DNA of 45,882 bases from an uncultured Prevotella sp. (GCA_900557035.1 USRA01000009.1:1-45882), one strand, 5' to 3'. Counted from the first letter of the stretch, positions 30,777-39,480 are shown. Numbers and translations are program-made. The notes: generated by a model from the sequence alone, not told the origin.

Positions 30777-32114
30777 ATGAAGAATATTTTTAAAATCAAG
30801 AAAGAAGAAAGGATTCTTGCCCTTGTTTCGATGCTGGTATTCGCCAGCTTGAATGCCGTGCTGATCCATTCCTATCCTGCAAGCTTTTTCAAGGCTGGCA
30901 AACTGGGATTTTGGAGTATTTTCTACAAGCATTTCACGGTATCCGGTTTCGATGCCTACTCGTATATCTTTCTTTCCAACGAAAAGATATACTTTGAGTT
31001 GTCGCGCCATCCGCTCTTTGGCGCCCTACTCTATCCCGGAGCCTGTCTCAACGACTGGCTGATGGGCTGGACTCATCACAACTGTGCCACCTTCATCATG
31101 GCAGTGATGCTCGTCATCAGCGCCACTTTCTCTGCCGTATTTTTCTTCCGCATCTGCCGGGAGCTCATCCAGCTATGCCGGTTGGATGCCTACATTCTCA
31201 CGGCATTCTTTTTCTCCTTTGCCTCCATCATGCTCACCACGATGGTACCCGATCATTTCTGCTTTTCCATGCTCTGTCTGCTGGTCAGCATCTATATGGT
31301 GGGAACCTGTATGGCGCAAGGCAAACAGCTCAAGGCATGGCAGGCTAGTCTGCTGTTCCTTACCACGGCAGGAGTATCGCTGAGCAATGGTGTAAAGACC
31401 GGTATCATGTCGCTTTTCTGTAATGGCAGAAAGGTGTTCTCACCCCGATTCTTTGCCATCGCCTTCATCCTCCCGCTCCTCATCATGGGCGGCAGCTTTT
31501 ACTACCAGAACGAATACATCGTCAAGCCTCAGCAGGAAAAAGGCAAGGAGATAGAAAGAAAGCTGATGCCGAAAAGACCCGATATTGCCCGGAAGAATGC
31601 CGTTCACGATGCGTGGATGGATGCTCATCGAGGCAAATCGGTATCCGATATGCCATTCCTGAAATGGACCGATGTTTCTACCCCACGAATGGAATCCATC
31701 GTAGAAAATCTCTTTGGAGAAGGCATCCAGCTGCATCAGAAGGAACTGCTCAAAGACCTGAGCGTATCGCGCCCAACCTTTATCCGATACGACTGGGCCA
31801 TCAGCTACATCTTCGAAGCATTCGTTTTCCTGCTCTTTGCAGCCGGTGTTTTCTACAGCAGACACTCCCGCCTGATGTGGATGTGCCTGAGCTGTGCGGC
31901 ATTCGATGCCTTCCTGCACCTGGTGCTCGGTTTCGGACTCAACGAGGTATATATCATGGCAGCCCACTGGATGTTCGTCATCCCATTTACTATGGGTTAT
32001 GCATTCAGAGAGGCTCAACCCAAACTGGCAAATGCGATGAGAGGAGTCACTCTTTTCCTCACCATCTACTTCTGGGCATACAATGTCACATTAATCATCA
32101 CGCATTTCTTATAA
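30777..32114 (+). CDS. polytopic membrane protein, GT-C-like, copy 2
   Basis: A 445-residue paralogue of the product of 27945-29453. Shared signposts are IKKEE(K/R) at the start, HFxVSGFD, (S/Y)RHPL, MVPDHF, SLNNG/SLSNG, FLKWTD/FMNWTD, the run LMGESIQLHQ/LFGEGIQLHQ and GFGLNEVYIM. It lacks the acidic TDDYY of copy 1 (the loop reads FFKAGKLG) and most of the charged insertion. If the family are GT-C enzymes, this copy may differ in catalysis or be a partner subunit. The ATG at 30777 follows the -7 box. LicD follows 48 bases downstream on the same strand. Confidence 0.75.
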   Translation: MKNIFKIKKEERILALVSMLVFASLNAVLIHSYPASFFKAGKLGFWSIFYKHFTVSGFDAYSYIFLSNEKIYFELSRHPLFGALLYPGACLNDWLMGWTHHNCATFIMAVMLVISATFSAVFFFRICRELIQLCRLDAYILTAFFFSFASIMLTTMVPDHFCFSMLCLLVSIYMVGTCMAQGKQLKAWQASLLFLTTAGVSLSNGVKTGIMSLFCNGRKVFSPRFFAIAFILPLLIMGGSFYYQNEYIVKPQQEKGKEIERKLMPKRPDIARKNAVHDAWMDAHRGKSVSDMPFLKWTDVSTPRMESIVENLFGEGIQLHQKELLKDLSVSRPTFIRYDWAISYIFEAFVFLLFAAGVFYSRHSRLMWMCLSCAAFDAFLHLVLGFGLNEVYIMAAHWMFVIPFTMGYAFREAQPKLANAMRGVTLFLTIYFWAYNVTLIITHFL

Positions 32115-32162
32115 TCCGGAGAGAGATCCCATACGGGTCTTCCCGATAAAAATATAAAGAAT

Positions 32163-32972
32163 ATGGACTTTTACAAAGAAATCAAAGAATATAGCCAGCA
32201 GAATCTGCGGGCATGCCAACTCAAGCAGCTGGCTATTCTGGAAGAAATAGACAAAATCTGCAAGCGCCACAAGATAGAATACTGGCTGGATGGCGGTACC
32301 CTGCTCGGAGCCGTACGCCATGGCGGTTTCATACCTTGGGATGACGATATCGATATCGGTATGTCGCTGGAAGATGAAAAACGATTCGAGAAGATTGCCC
32401 CCAAGGAACTGCCCGACTGGCTCTATCTGCAGACCCCCAAATCGGATCCGGGAAGCAAGGAGCCTATCACGAAGATCCGCGACTGCAACTCACTCTATAT
32501 CGAACAGGGCGATGATTTCTGCCAGCCTTATGTAAAGGGAATCTTTGTGGATATCTTCCCTTTTGTGGATTATCCAGACATTCCCCGTTCGTGGATCAAG
32601 ACCTTGACAAAGGGTATCTCCAAGAGTTATTCTATCCTGAACCACCGACACACTTACTCGCTGCGTTCCTTTGCTGAGTTCTTCTATTTCGGAGGCAAGT
32701 ATTGTCTGTGCAGTGCATTATGGAAGGTAGTAGGCTTGTTCGGAAAGAAGACCCGTTATTCTGATGTTCCTTTCCTGAATGGCCGAGGCATCTCATTCGA
32801 CAAGAAGGCAGTCAAGCCATTGGGTACTATCAAGTTTGAGGGCAAGGAATTCCCTGCACCATGCAATCCCGATTCCTACCTCACGGACCTCTATGGCGAT
32901 TATATGAAGATTCCACCAGTAGAAAAGCGAGAGTTCCATTCGATATTCATCCTGCCAGAACTAAGGAGGTAA
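32163..32972 (+). CDS. LicD-family phosphotransferase
   Basis: A 269-residue nucleotidyltransferase-fold protein. The LicD core LDGGTLLGAVRHGGFIPWDDDIDIGM lies at about residues 42-67, with D60-D64 as metal ligands. LicD proteins transfer phosphocholine, and relatives (FKTN, FKRP) transfer ribitol phosphate, from a CDP donor to a glycan. A CDP-alditol-type cytidylyltransferase and an epimerase lie just beyond, in convergent orientation, and could provide the donor. No choline kinase or transporter is seen, so phosphocholine itself is not specially supported. Confidence 0.88.
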   Translation: MDFYKEIKEYSQQNLRACQLKQLAILEEIDKICKRHKIEYWLDGGTLLGAVRHGGFIPWDDDIDIGMSLEDEKRFEKIAPKELPDWLYLQTPKSDPGSKEPITKIRDCNSLYIEQGDDFCQPYVKGIFVDIFPFVDYPDIPRSWIKTLTKGISKSYSILNHRHTYSLRSFAEFFYFGGKYCLCSALWKVVGLFGKKTRYSDVPFLNGRGISFDKKAVKPLGTIKFEGKEFPAPCNPDSYLTDLYGDYMKIPPVEKREFHSIFILPELRR

Positions 32973-33072
32973 GGAGTTAAGGAGTTAAGGAGTTAAGACA
33001 ATAGTCTTCTTTCGTAAAACGTAGAACATTTGTCCCTTAACTTCCTTAAACTCCCTGACTTCCCTTAACTTC
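32966..33072. repeat. imperfect long inverted repeat between convergent genes
   Basis: Four copies of AAGGAGTTAAG-type units after the LicD stop are mirrored 40 bases later by CTTAACTTCC, TTAAACTCC and CTTAACTTC units. RNA from either side could fold into a long imperfect stem acting as a terminator for LicD and the epimerase gene. Confidence 0.6.
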
Positions 33073-33095
33073 TCCACATGCGAAAGTTCTATCAT

Positions 33096-34124
33096 TTACT
33101 GCAAAGCCTGGATGGTATGAGCCAGACCATCCTTTAATAATGTAATCGGCTTCCAGCCCAGAGTTTCCAACTTATCCGTAGCAAAAACAGCCTTGGTAAT
33201 AGGAGTGGTATTGCCATGACTGGCATCATCGGGAATATCAAAGACCACCTTTCTGCCAGCCAGATCAGCAACAGTTTCAGCCAAGGTTCTGATGCTTACA
33301 TTCGACTCCTCGTTGGCAATATTATATGCCTCGCCGTTCCCGCCCTTCAGCAGGATACAAAGCAGCGCCATCGCACAATCCACCACATAAGTCCACGAAC
33401 GGAACGCCTCTCCCTTACTCTTCAGCACGATATCCTCGCCACGCAATACATTGCGGATAAACTGGGCATAAACACGATTATCGTTCTCTGTAAAGAACGG
33501 ACCGTAGATATGACTCGGACGGGCGATGGACACCTCAATGCCATACTGATGGGCATAGCAGATACAAAGCGTCTCGGAAGCACGCTTTGCCGAAGGATAG
33601 CACGCCCTCACCGTAGTAGGATCGATATACCCGCTATAGCTTTCTTCAAAGACACGACCGTCGCCCTCGCCATAGACTTCTCCGGAAGATACATAGACCA
33701 ATTTCTTCAAGCCGTGCTGCAGTCCAAAGCGCAACAGATTATCCACGCCGAAGATATTAGACTTCATCACTCCCACAGGATCCTCGCTATAAAGCTGTGG
33801 ACAGGCACCGCCAGCAGCATCCACGATATAATCGAAAGAGAGATCCACCGACAAGGGAGCCGTAACATCAAAAGGAAGAAAATGATAATGTCCGGAAGCA
33901 AGATATGCCGAAAAGCGCCTGTTAGCCCGCTCTTCGTTACGACCCGCAGCATAAACCTGATAATCCAGCCCCTCATGCTGCATCAGCATATCTACCAGAC
34001 AGCCACCAATCAATCCAGTAGCGCCCAGCACCAGGATATTCTTGCCCGAAAGCTGTTGCCATGGCAGCTCAAATGCTGCCAAAGCCGCCTTTACATCTTC
34101 ATTATATAGATTTGTCTGTTTCAT
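33096..34124 (-). CDS. NAD-dependent epimerase/dehydratase
   Basis: A 342-residue extended short-chain dehydrogenase. The NAD-binding GATGLIGG is near residue 33, the active-site Tyr-Lys in CYPSAKRASE, and VSSGEVYG gives the catalytic Ser/Thr region. Relatives act on nucleotide sugars (UDP-glucuronate decarboxylase or epimerase-like). With the preceding cytidylyltransferase gene (42 bp upstream) it may act on a CDP-linked substrate. It is last in the leftward operon from the GT4 gene. A duplicated start region forms a micro-ORF just ahead of the ATG. Confidence 0.85.
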   Translation of the reverse strand: MKQTNLYNEDVKAALAAFELPWQQLSGKNILVLGATGLIGGCLVDMLMQHEGLDYQVYAAGRNEERANRRFSAYLASGHYHFLPFDVTAPLSVDLSFDYIVDAAGGACPQLYSEDPVGVMKSNIFGVDNLLRFGLQHGLKKLVYVSSGEVYGEGDGRVFEESYSGYIDPTTVRACYPSAKRASETLCICYAHQYGIEVSIARPSHIYGPFFTENDNRVYAQFIRNVLRGEDIVLKSKGEAFRSWTYVVDCAMALLCILLKGGNGEAYNIANEESNVSIRTLAETVADLAGRKVVFDIPDDASHGNTTPITKAVFATDKLETLGWKPITLLKDGLAHTIQALQ

Positions 34125-34131
34125 CCTACTA

Positions 34132-34158
34132 TCAATTTTCTTCTATTATCTGTTTCAT
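34132..34158 (-). other. micro-ORF MKQIIEEN from a duplicated start region
   Basis: GATAATAGGATGAAACAGA and GATAGTAGGATGAAACAGA are 34 bases apart. The first ATG opens an eight-codon frame ending eight bases before the epimerase ATG; the second ATG is the real start. The first two residues after Met match those of the enzyme (KQ). Confidence 0.5.
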
Positions 34159-34166
34159 CCTATTAT

Positions 34167-34886
34167 CTATTTCAGCCACTCATCCTTGGTGGTATGCTTC
34201 AATGCCTTAAACAGCTCCACATCCTCCGTCTGGGTAAGCTTCAATCCGTTTTTCTCTGATCCCATCACCAGGTGCTGGTTATCCACTCCCAGCTCAGCCA
34301 TCAAGGTACAGGATGCCACCGTGCCGTCAATACCCTTGGCATCAGCCTCGGCGTGCGCCTTCAGCAAAGTGCCGAGAGGATAGGTATGAGGAGTCTGGGT
34401 GCGAACCAGCCGCTCGCGTGGGATGTCGATATTCTTCACACAGTCATCCTCCTTCTGCATGATAGCCTCCTTGCAGATCATACCCGTAATGGCATAACCA
34501 TACTTTCTGCACTTCTCGATATTCTCGGTAATGATTCGCTCTGCCACCAGCGGGCGCACACCATCGTGTACCAATATGATATCATCCTCTGTACATCCGG
34601 CATCGCGCAAGCCCCACAATCCATTGCGGATGGAGTGCTGATTGCTGTCACCACCCTCGAAAATCCACTTCAGCTTGGTGATGTTAAACTGGTTGGCATA
34701 CGCCTGCAGTACCACTTCCCATCCCTTGAGGCACACCACACAGATGGCGTCTATCTGAGGATGGCTCTGGAAAGCCTGCATGGTATAGATGATAACAGGT
34801 ATGTTATCAATCGTCATGAATTGCTTTGGGATATCCTGTCCCATACGGTTACCAACACCGCCTGCAGTTAATAATGCAATATTCAT
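34167..34886 (-). CDS. IspD/TarI-like cytidylyltransferase
   Basis: A 239-residue nucleotidyltransferase of the IspD/TarI group. The CTP loop is TAGGVGNRMGQDIPKQF, then LVHDGVRPLV, and late GIDGTVASCTLM and GLKLTQTEDVELF. The last motif has TQTED where IspD has ITTPFD, as in TarI, which makes CDP-ribitol from ribitol 5-phosphate. Because a complete housekeeping ispD is present at 7600-8271, this copy probably makes a CDP-alditol for glycan decoration with LicD. It lies between a GT2 gene and the epimerase in the leftward operon. Confidence 0.87.
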   Translation of the reverse strand: MNIALLTAGGVGNRMGQDIPKQFMTIDNIPVIIYTMQAFQSHPQIDAICVVCLKGWEVVLQAYANQFNITKLKWIFEGGDSNQHSIRNGLWGLRDAGCTEDDIILVHDGVRPLVAERIITENIEKCRKYGYAITGMICKEAIMQKEDDCVKNIDIPRERLVRTQTPHTYPLGTLLKAHAEADAKGIDGTVASCTLMAELGVDNQHLVMGSEKNGLKLTQTEDVELFKALKHTTKDEWLK

Positions 34887-34898
34887 AAAGTTCGTATT

Positions 34899-35858
34899 TT
34901 AAGATTGTCTATTATATTGAATGTTATTATATGAGAAGATCAACGGATAGCAGAAGGCACGTATCTTTGCCATCAAGCCCCGCTGATGCTTGCTGTAGTA
35001 TATCTTGTCACCATGCTTCAGACAGAGGAAGCAGAGGCTGAAGAGTGCCAGCAGATTGTGATGCAGCATATAATAGCTCATGCGATGTGCCAGCGCAAAC
35101 TTCGGCTCCCGGGTATGCTCATATATATAGGTATAGAGCATCTGCCAGTTGGGCTGCTGCTGCAATCTGCGATAATTGGCGATACCATAAAGGTAAGGCT
35201 GATAGGTAGGGCGGGCATCCACCTTCTTGCCTGCCTGCTTCAGTTCCTCATGACAGGCAGAAGCCAGATTCGTGCGATGCCAGTTCAGTGGTTCATCTAC
35301 CATCACGATACCGCCGTGCAACTGGGCGCAGATGGCAAGACTCCAATCGTACATGATATTCGGCAGCCAGTATTCACTTGTCTGGATAAACTCCCGGCGG
35401 AGCAGCATGGTATGTCCGGCAAATCCGCAGAAGAGCAGCGCCTCCAGGCTGTACTGAGGATTCACAAGATGCGTATGCTCTCTGTCGGCACCACGCAGAT
35501 GGGTAGAAAAACAGATGTCATGATTGCCGATGGCAGCCACCTGCTTCTCTATCTTGGTTGGAAACCAGACATCATCCTGATCGCTGAAAGCCACAAAATC
35601 GCCCGTTGCCTTCATCGCAGCCGACTTGAAGTTCTGATTGAATCCCAGATTGCTGGCATTGCGCGAGAAATGTATGATAGGAAACTTCTCGGCATAGGCT
35701 GTGCAAATCGCCACCGTATCATCCGTAGAACCATCATCCTGGATGATGATCTCCTTCAGGGGATAGGTCTGCGAGAGTATGGAATCCAACTGCTCCCTGA
35801 TATATTCGGCACCATTGTAGGTGCCCATGATGATTGAAACTGTCTTATTTGTATTCAT
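34899..35858 (-). CDS. glycosyltransferase family 2
   Basis: A 319-residue GT-A glycosyltransferase. The start VSIIMGTYNGAEYIREQLDSI, the UDP-binding QDDGSTDDT and the metal-binding SDQDDVW are the GT2 set, closest to rhamnosyl- and galactosyltransferase types with a DQDD motif. A helical C-terminal region (residues 220-319) may attach to the membrane. It lies in the leftward operon, 36 bp after the flippase and 12 bp before the cytidylyltransferase gene. Confidence 0.88.
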   Translation of the reverse strand: MNTNKTVSIIMGTYNGAEYIREQLDSILSQTYPLKEIIIQDDGSTDDTVAICTAYAEKFPIIHFSRNASNLGFNQNFKSAAMKATGDFVAFSDQDDVWFPTKIEKQVAAIGNHDICFSTHLRGADREHTHLVNPQYSLEALLFCGFAGHTMLLRREFIQTSEYWLPNIMYDWSLAICAQLHGGIVMVDEPLNWHRTNLASACHEELKQAGKKVDARPTYQPYLYGIANYRRLQQQPNWQMLYTYIYEHTREPKFALAHRMSYYMLHHNLLALFSLCFLCLKHGDKIYYSKHQRGLMAKIRAFCYPLIFSYNNIQYNRQS

Positions 35859-35894
35859 CCTTCATTCTGATTTATTCATATGAACCCATCAAGG

Positions 35895-37340
35895 TTACTT
35901 CTTTCCCATTTTCTTCTTCACGAAAGCCATACACTCCTTCAGAATGGCGGCACCGGCAATACGCATCACCAGATAGTACAGCACCACAGCCATTAGAATG
36001 CGGCAAAGCAGGAGCAGCCACAGATTGTGGATAGACTGCGTGGCGAAATAGGTAGCCGTCATCACCGCCAGGGCTGCCAGCGCAAACGGCAGGATATCCT
36101 TCAGGAACATCCATACCCGATAGCCTATCAGGCGACGGGAGAAATACTGCCATACGAACAGCCAGATGATGTTCAGCAGCACGTAGGCGATGACCATCGT
36201 GCGGATGCCCCAATGCCATATCAGAATCATCGTCAGAATCTGAACCACACCCAGGGCAAAGGTCACCCCAAAATAAGTACCCGACTTGCCGTTGCTCACC
36301 ACCAGACTCGACATGAGCTGGCTCATCGGAATGATGGCACCACTCACGCAGAGAATCTGCAGCAGAAAGGCACTCGCCAGCCATTTTTCGGTGATGGCCA
36401 GGACGATGAACTCCCTAGCCACCATTCCAAACCCCAGCATCAGCGGGAAGGAGATGAATGCCGTGAAGCGGATCAGCTTGCGCAAGGCTTCCAACTGGCG
36501 TCCCGGCTGCTCACGAAGATCTACCAGCACAGGCTGGGCCACCGAATCCACCATTCCCTGTATCACACTGTAAGCCTTGAAGTTCCACTGCGAAGCCTGG
36601 TTGTAATTACCCGTATCATGCGCCGTGAAGTAATGACCCAGCAGGATATTCAGCACATTGTTGTTGATATGGGTGGTGATGGTGGAAGCCAGCAGTTTGC
36701 AGCTGAACTTGAACATCCTACGGATAGGTTCGAAATCAAACCGCAGACTCGGGCGCCACGGAGAATAATGCCAGAACAGCGCCGTATTCACGATGCTGTA
36801 AACGATGGTCTGGGTGGCCAAAGCCCAATAAGACATGCCGCAAAACGCCATGATCACTCCTACCACACTCGAAAAGAGCGTGGCGATGATGCCCGACTGA
36901 GCCCTCTGCTTCACCATCATGTGCTTGAAGAGATAAGCCGACTGAGCCGTACAGAGGCTGGAGAATAAAAGCGACAGGAATGCATACCGGCAAAGAGGAA
37001 CCAGTGCCGGAGTATGATAATAGCCCGCTATCAGAGGGGCACAGAGAAAAAGTACCAGGTATAGAAAACCACCTACAGAGATATTAAACCAGAATACGGA
37101 GTTATAGTCATTATCTGTAGGTTCCTTGATATTCGTGATAGCCGTGATGAAGCCCGAATTCTGCAAGGCGTTGGCAATCAGAGAAAAAACAGTAATCATG
37201 GCGATCATACCATAATCGCTTGGCGACAACAGTCTGCCCAGGACGATGCCGAATACCAAACCGATAACCTGCATCGCCCCATTGTTCATGGCTCCCCAGA
37301 AGAGACCCTTTGCTGTTTTTTCCTTTAATGTTTCTGCCAT
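35895..37340 (-). CDS. Wzx-like polysaccharide flippase (MOP superfamily)
   Basis: A 481-residue protein with about 12-14 membrane helices. The N-terminus TAKGLFWGAMNNGAMQVIGLVFGIVLGRLLSPSDYGMIAM is typical of the polysaccharide-synthesis/Wzx group of the MOP superfamily. It should flip a lipid-linked oligosaccharide across the inner membrane. It lies between two GT2 genes in the leftward operon, so the linked transferases probably build its substrate. No Wzy polymerase is recognisable here. Confidence 0.9.
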   Translation of the reverse strand: MAETLKEKTAKGLFWGAMNNGAMQVIGLVFGIVLGRLLSPSDYGMIAMITVFSLIANALQNSGFITAITNIKEPTDNDYNSVFWFNISVGGFLYLVLFLCAPLIAGYYHTPALVPLCRYAFLSLLFSSLCTAQSAYLFKHMMVKQRAQSGIIATLFSSVVGVIMAFCGMSYWALATQTIVYSIVNTALFWHYSPWRPSLRFDFEPIRRMFKFSCKLLASTITTHINNNVLNILLGHYFTAHDTGNYNQASQWNFKAYSVIQGMVDSVAQPVLVDLREQPGRQLEALRKLIRFTAFISFPLMLGFGMVAREFIVLAITEKWLASAFLLQILCVSGAIIPMSQLMSSLVVSNGKSGTYFGVTFALGVVQILTMILIWHWGIRTMVIAYVLLNIIWLFVWQYFSRRLIGYRVWMFLKDILPFALAALAVMTATYFATQSIHNLWLLLLCRILMAVVLYYLVMRIAGAAILKECMAFVKKKMGKK

Positions 37341-37374
37341 TTAAATTTATTTTTTCTTGCTAAAACCATGCGAA

Positions 37375-38151
37375 CTAGCGCTTGAAGAGACTTCTCACCA
37401 CAAACCAGGTATGCACCAGAACCGTGGTGACAAAGCCATAGTTGCTGCGCATCACCTCGAAACGCTCCTTGAGAGAAGCCTTGTGATTCTGCACAGACAT
37501 GCCGCCATCCAGATAGTTGGTGATGACAGCATGGACATTGCGCAACGGAAGATGGCGCTGCTGAGCCGCCTTCATGATGCGGATGCACCAATCCACATCC
37601 GCCGAAAGGCGATAGTGAAGATCGTAATGAATCTGGCGGGCAATATCCGTGCGGGCATAAAACGACTGATGACAGACGAGCATCCCCCACTTGAACGAGC
37701 GCCAGTTCAGCTTCTTGGGAGGCGAAAGACGGCGATGGCGCAGGAATCTTCCTTCGTCATTCACGATATCGGTATCTCCATAGAGCACGCCCGGCAGGTT
37801 CTCGCCCTCGCCTACGCATCCCTCCACATACTCCAGGGTATCGTCGGAAGGAAAGACATCTCCCGCATTCAGAAACACGAGATAGTCGCCCGTAGCACGG
37901 TCTATACCCTTGTTCATAGCGTCATAGAGTCCCTTGTCAGGTTCCGAATAGACCACGATTTCGTGGGCATTCTCTCCAGCCTTTGCCCTGTTCTGGTATG
38001 CCCGTACCATAGCCAGGGTATTGTCCTTCGAAACACCATCTATGATCAGGTGCTCGATATTGCAGTAAGTCTGCTTATTGACACTATCCAACGTACGCTG
38101 CAACACGCTCTCGGCATTGTAGGTACAGGTTACGACAGTAAACTTAATCAT
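37375..38151 (-). CDS. glycosyltransferase family 2
   Basis: A 258-residue GT2 enzyme. TVVTCTYNAESVLQRTLDSV at the N-terminus, LIIDGVSKDNT, EPDKGLYDAMNKGIDRATGDYLVFLNAGD follow the WcaA/WbdN-type pattern, where the DxD-like motif is replaced by NAGD. It overlaps the GT4 stop by four bases (ATGA-type coupling) and precedes the flippase by 34 bp. It acts probably on the same lipid-linked oligosaccharide. Confidence 0.9.
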   Translation of the reverse strand: MIKFTVVTCTYNAESVLQRTLDSVNKQTYCNIEHLIIDGVSKDNTLAMVRAYQNRAKAGENAHEIVVYSEPDKGLYDAMNKGIDRATGDYLVFLNAGDVFPSDDTLEYVEGCVGEGENLPGVLYGDTDIVNDEGRFLRHRRLSPPKKLNWRSFKWGMLVCHQSFYARTDIARQIHYDLHYRLSADVDWCIRIMKAAQQRHLPLRNVHAVITNYLDGGMSVQNHKASLKERFEVMRSNYGFVTTVLVHTWFVVRSLFKR

Positions 38152-39422
38152 ATATGGTAGTTTTTAAAGGCCATCGCCTGATTATACACCTCAACATATT
38201 TCAGCGCCACCGCATGCTGCGAATAGTTATGCATCACCTTCTGCAGGCACGCCTTCTCCAGATTCTCCTGATCGGCTTCTTCCAGCACCCAGTGGATACC
38301 ATCCGCCAGATCCTTGGCATCACGATAGTTTGCCACATATCCGTTCTTCTGATGATCGATCATCTCCGGTATGCCGCCCACCTTGAATCCTACGCTAGGC
38401 ACGCCGCAAGCCATCGCCTCCATGATAGTATTCGGCAGATTCTCCGACAGGGAAGGAAGCACGAAGACATCGGCAGCATTGTAAATATCTGCGATGCGCT
38501 TGTCATCGCTCACATAACCGAGCGAAACGATCGGGAACGAAAGCTTGCCTTCGAACTCCTCGCTGTGTCCACCCAATATTGCCACGCAGGTGTTCTCCCT
38601 CATCTCGGGATGCTGCTCAGCCATCAGCCGGCACGCCTCTATCAGATAATCCATGCCCTTATAAGGATTGGTGGCTCTCTGGGCGATGAAGAGGATGATG
38701 CGCTTGTCCTTCGGCAGCTGCGTGCGCAGACGGGATTCCAGCTTGTCCTGCGGACAATATACATGGGTATCTATCGGATTGGGAATCGTCTCGATGCGAT
38801 GACCCGCCAGGAGTCCGCTCAACCGGGCTTCCGCTGCCAGCCATCTGCTGCAGGTAACAAAGGAAAGAGCCCCACTGTTATACACCTTCTGCTTCTTCTT
38901 CCATATCTTAGCCGACAGATCGTTCTTTCCCCCGTTTCCCGGCAGATACTTGCAGTTGCCGCAGCCATTGTTGTAATGATGGCAACCCAGGGTAAGATGA
39001 CAGATGGATGAAGCCGGCCAGATGTCGTGCATGGTCCATACCACCGGTTTTCCGCTGCTGATGATCTTCCGGATGGTCTTCAGCGAAAGCATACCCTGGT
39101 TGATCCAGTGCAGATGGATGATGTCAGCCTCCTTGAACTCTGGCAAGGAAGTGATGTCGTATCCCGCATTGGCGATATCGAGTGCAAAGAGATTCTTCTT
39201 GGAAAAATGAAGGCGGTAGAAGATGCACCAGCGCTCCCACAGGAAATTCCACTGCATCCTGAGCGAGCGTGGCAACCCTACCACGGTAATATCATCGGTT
39301 ACCTTATCGCGCACCAGCATCTTAGCCTTAACACCATTGTTGTTAAGGGCATCCATCAGGCGGTTGGCAGCTACAGCAGCACCACCCGCCTTCTCACTTG
39401 TATTTACTATGAGTACTCTCAT
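38148..39422 (-). CDS. glycosyltransferase family 4
   Basis: A 424-residue GT-B enzyme. The N-terminal domain begins LIVNTSEKAGGAAVAANRL, and the C-terminal donor domain has FIAQRATNPYKGMDYLIEAC and the E-x7-E motif SLSENLPNTIMEAMACG with GGIPEMI. A WTMHDIWPASSICHL…CHHYNNGCGNC cysteine-rich segment near residues 175-200 may bind zinc. The start at 39422 (MRVLIVNTS) is chosen because a -7 box lies 24 bases upstream; a longer frame would start in low-complexity non-coding DNA. It heads the leftward glycan operon of six genes. Confidence 0.9.
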   Translation of the reverse strand: MRVLIVNTSEKAGGAAVAANRLMDALNNNGVKAKMLVRDKVTDDITVVGLPRSLRMQWNFLWERWCIFYRLHFSKKNLFALDIANAGYDITSLPEFKEADIIHLHWINQGMLSLKTIRKIISSGKPVVWTMHDIWPASSICHLTLGCHHYNNGCGNCKYLPGNGGKNDLSAKIWKKKQKVYNSGALSFVTCSRWLAAEARLSGLLAGHRIETIPNPIDTHVYCPQDKLESRLRTQLPKDKRIILFIAQRATNPYKGMDYLIEACRLMAEQHPEMRENTCVAILGGHSEEFEGKLSFPIVSLGYVSDDKRIADIYNAADVFVLPSLSENLPNTIMEAMACGVPSVGFKVGGIPEMIDHQKNGYVANYRDAKDLADGIHWVLEEADQENLEKACLQKVMHNYSQHAVALKYVEVYNQAMAFKNYHI

Positions 39423-39445
39423 GATTATCCTTTTTATTCTGCTTG

Positions 39446-39480
39446 CAAAGATAATGTAAAAATTTGAGTTAGCGAAGAAA
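39446..39480 (-). promoter_or_regulatory. promoter of the leftward glycan operon
   Basis: Minus strand: TTCTTCG, 19 bases, TATCTTTG (39453-39446). The -7 box is a full match; the -33 element reads TTCG instead of TTTG. Confidence 0.6.

Noticed and set aside
34167..34886. second housekeeping ispD
   Set aside because: The glycan-operon context, the TQTED motif and the presence of a full ispD at 7600-8271 favour a TarI-like role.
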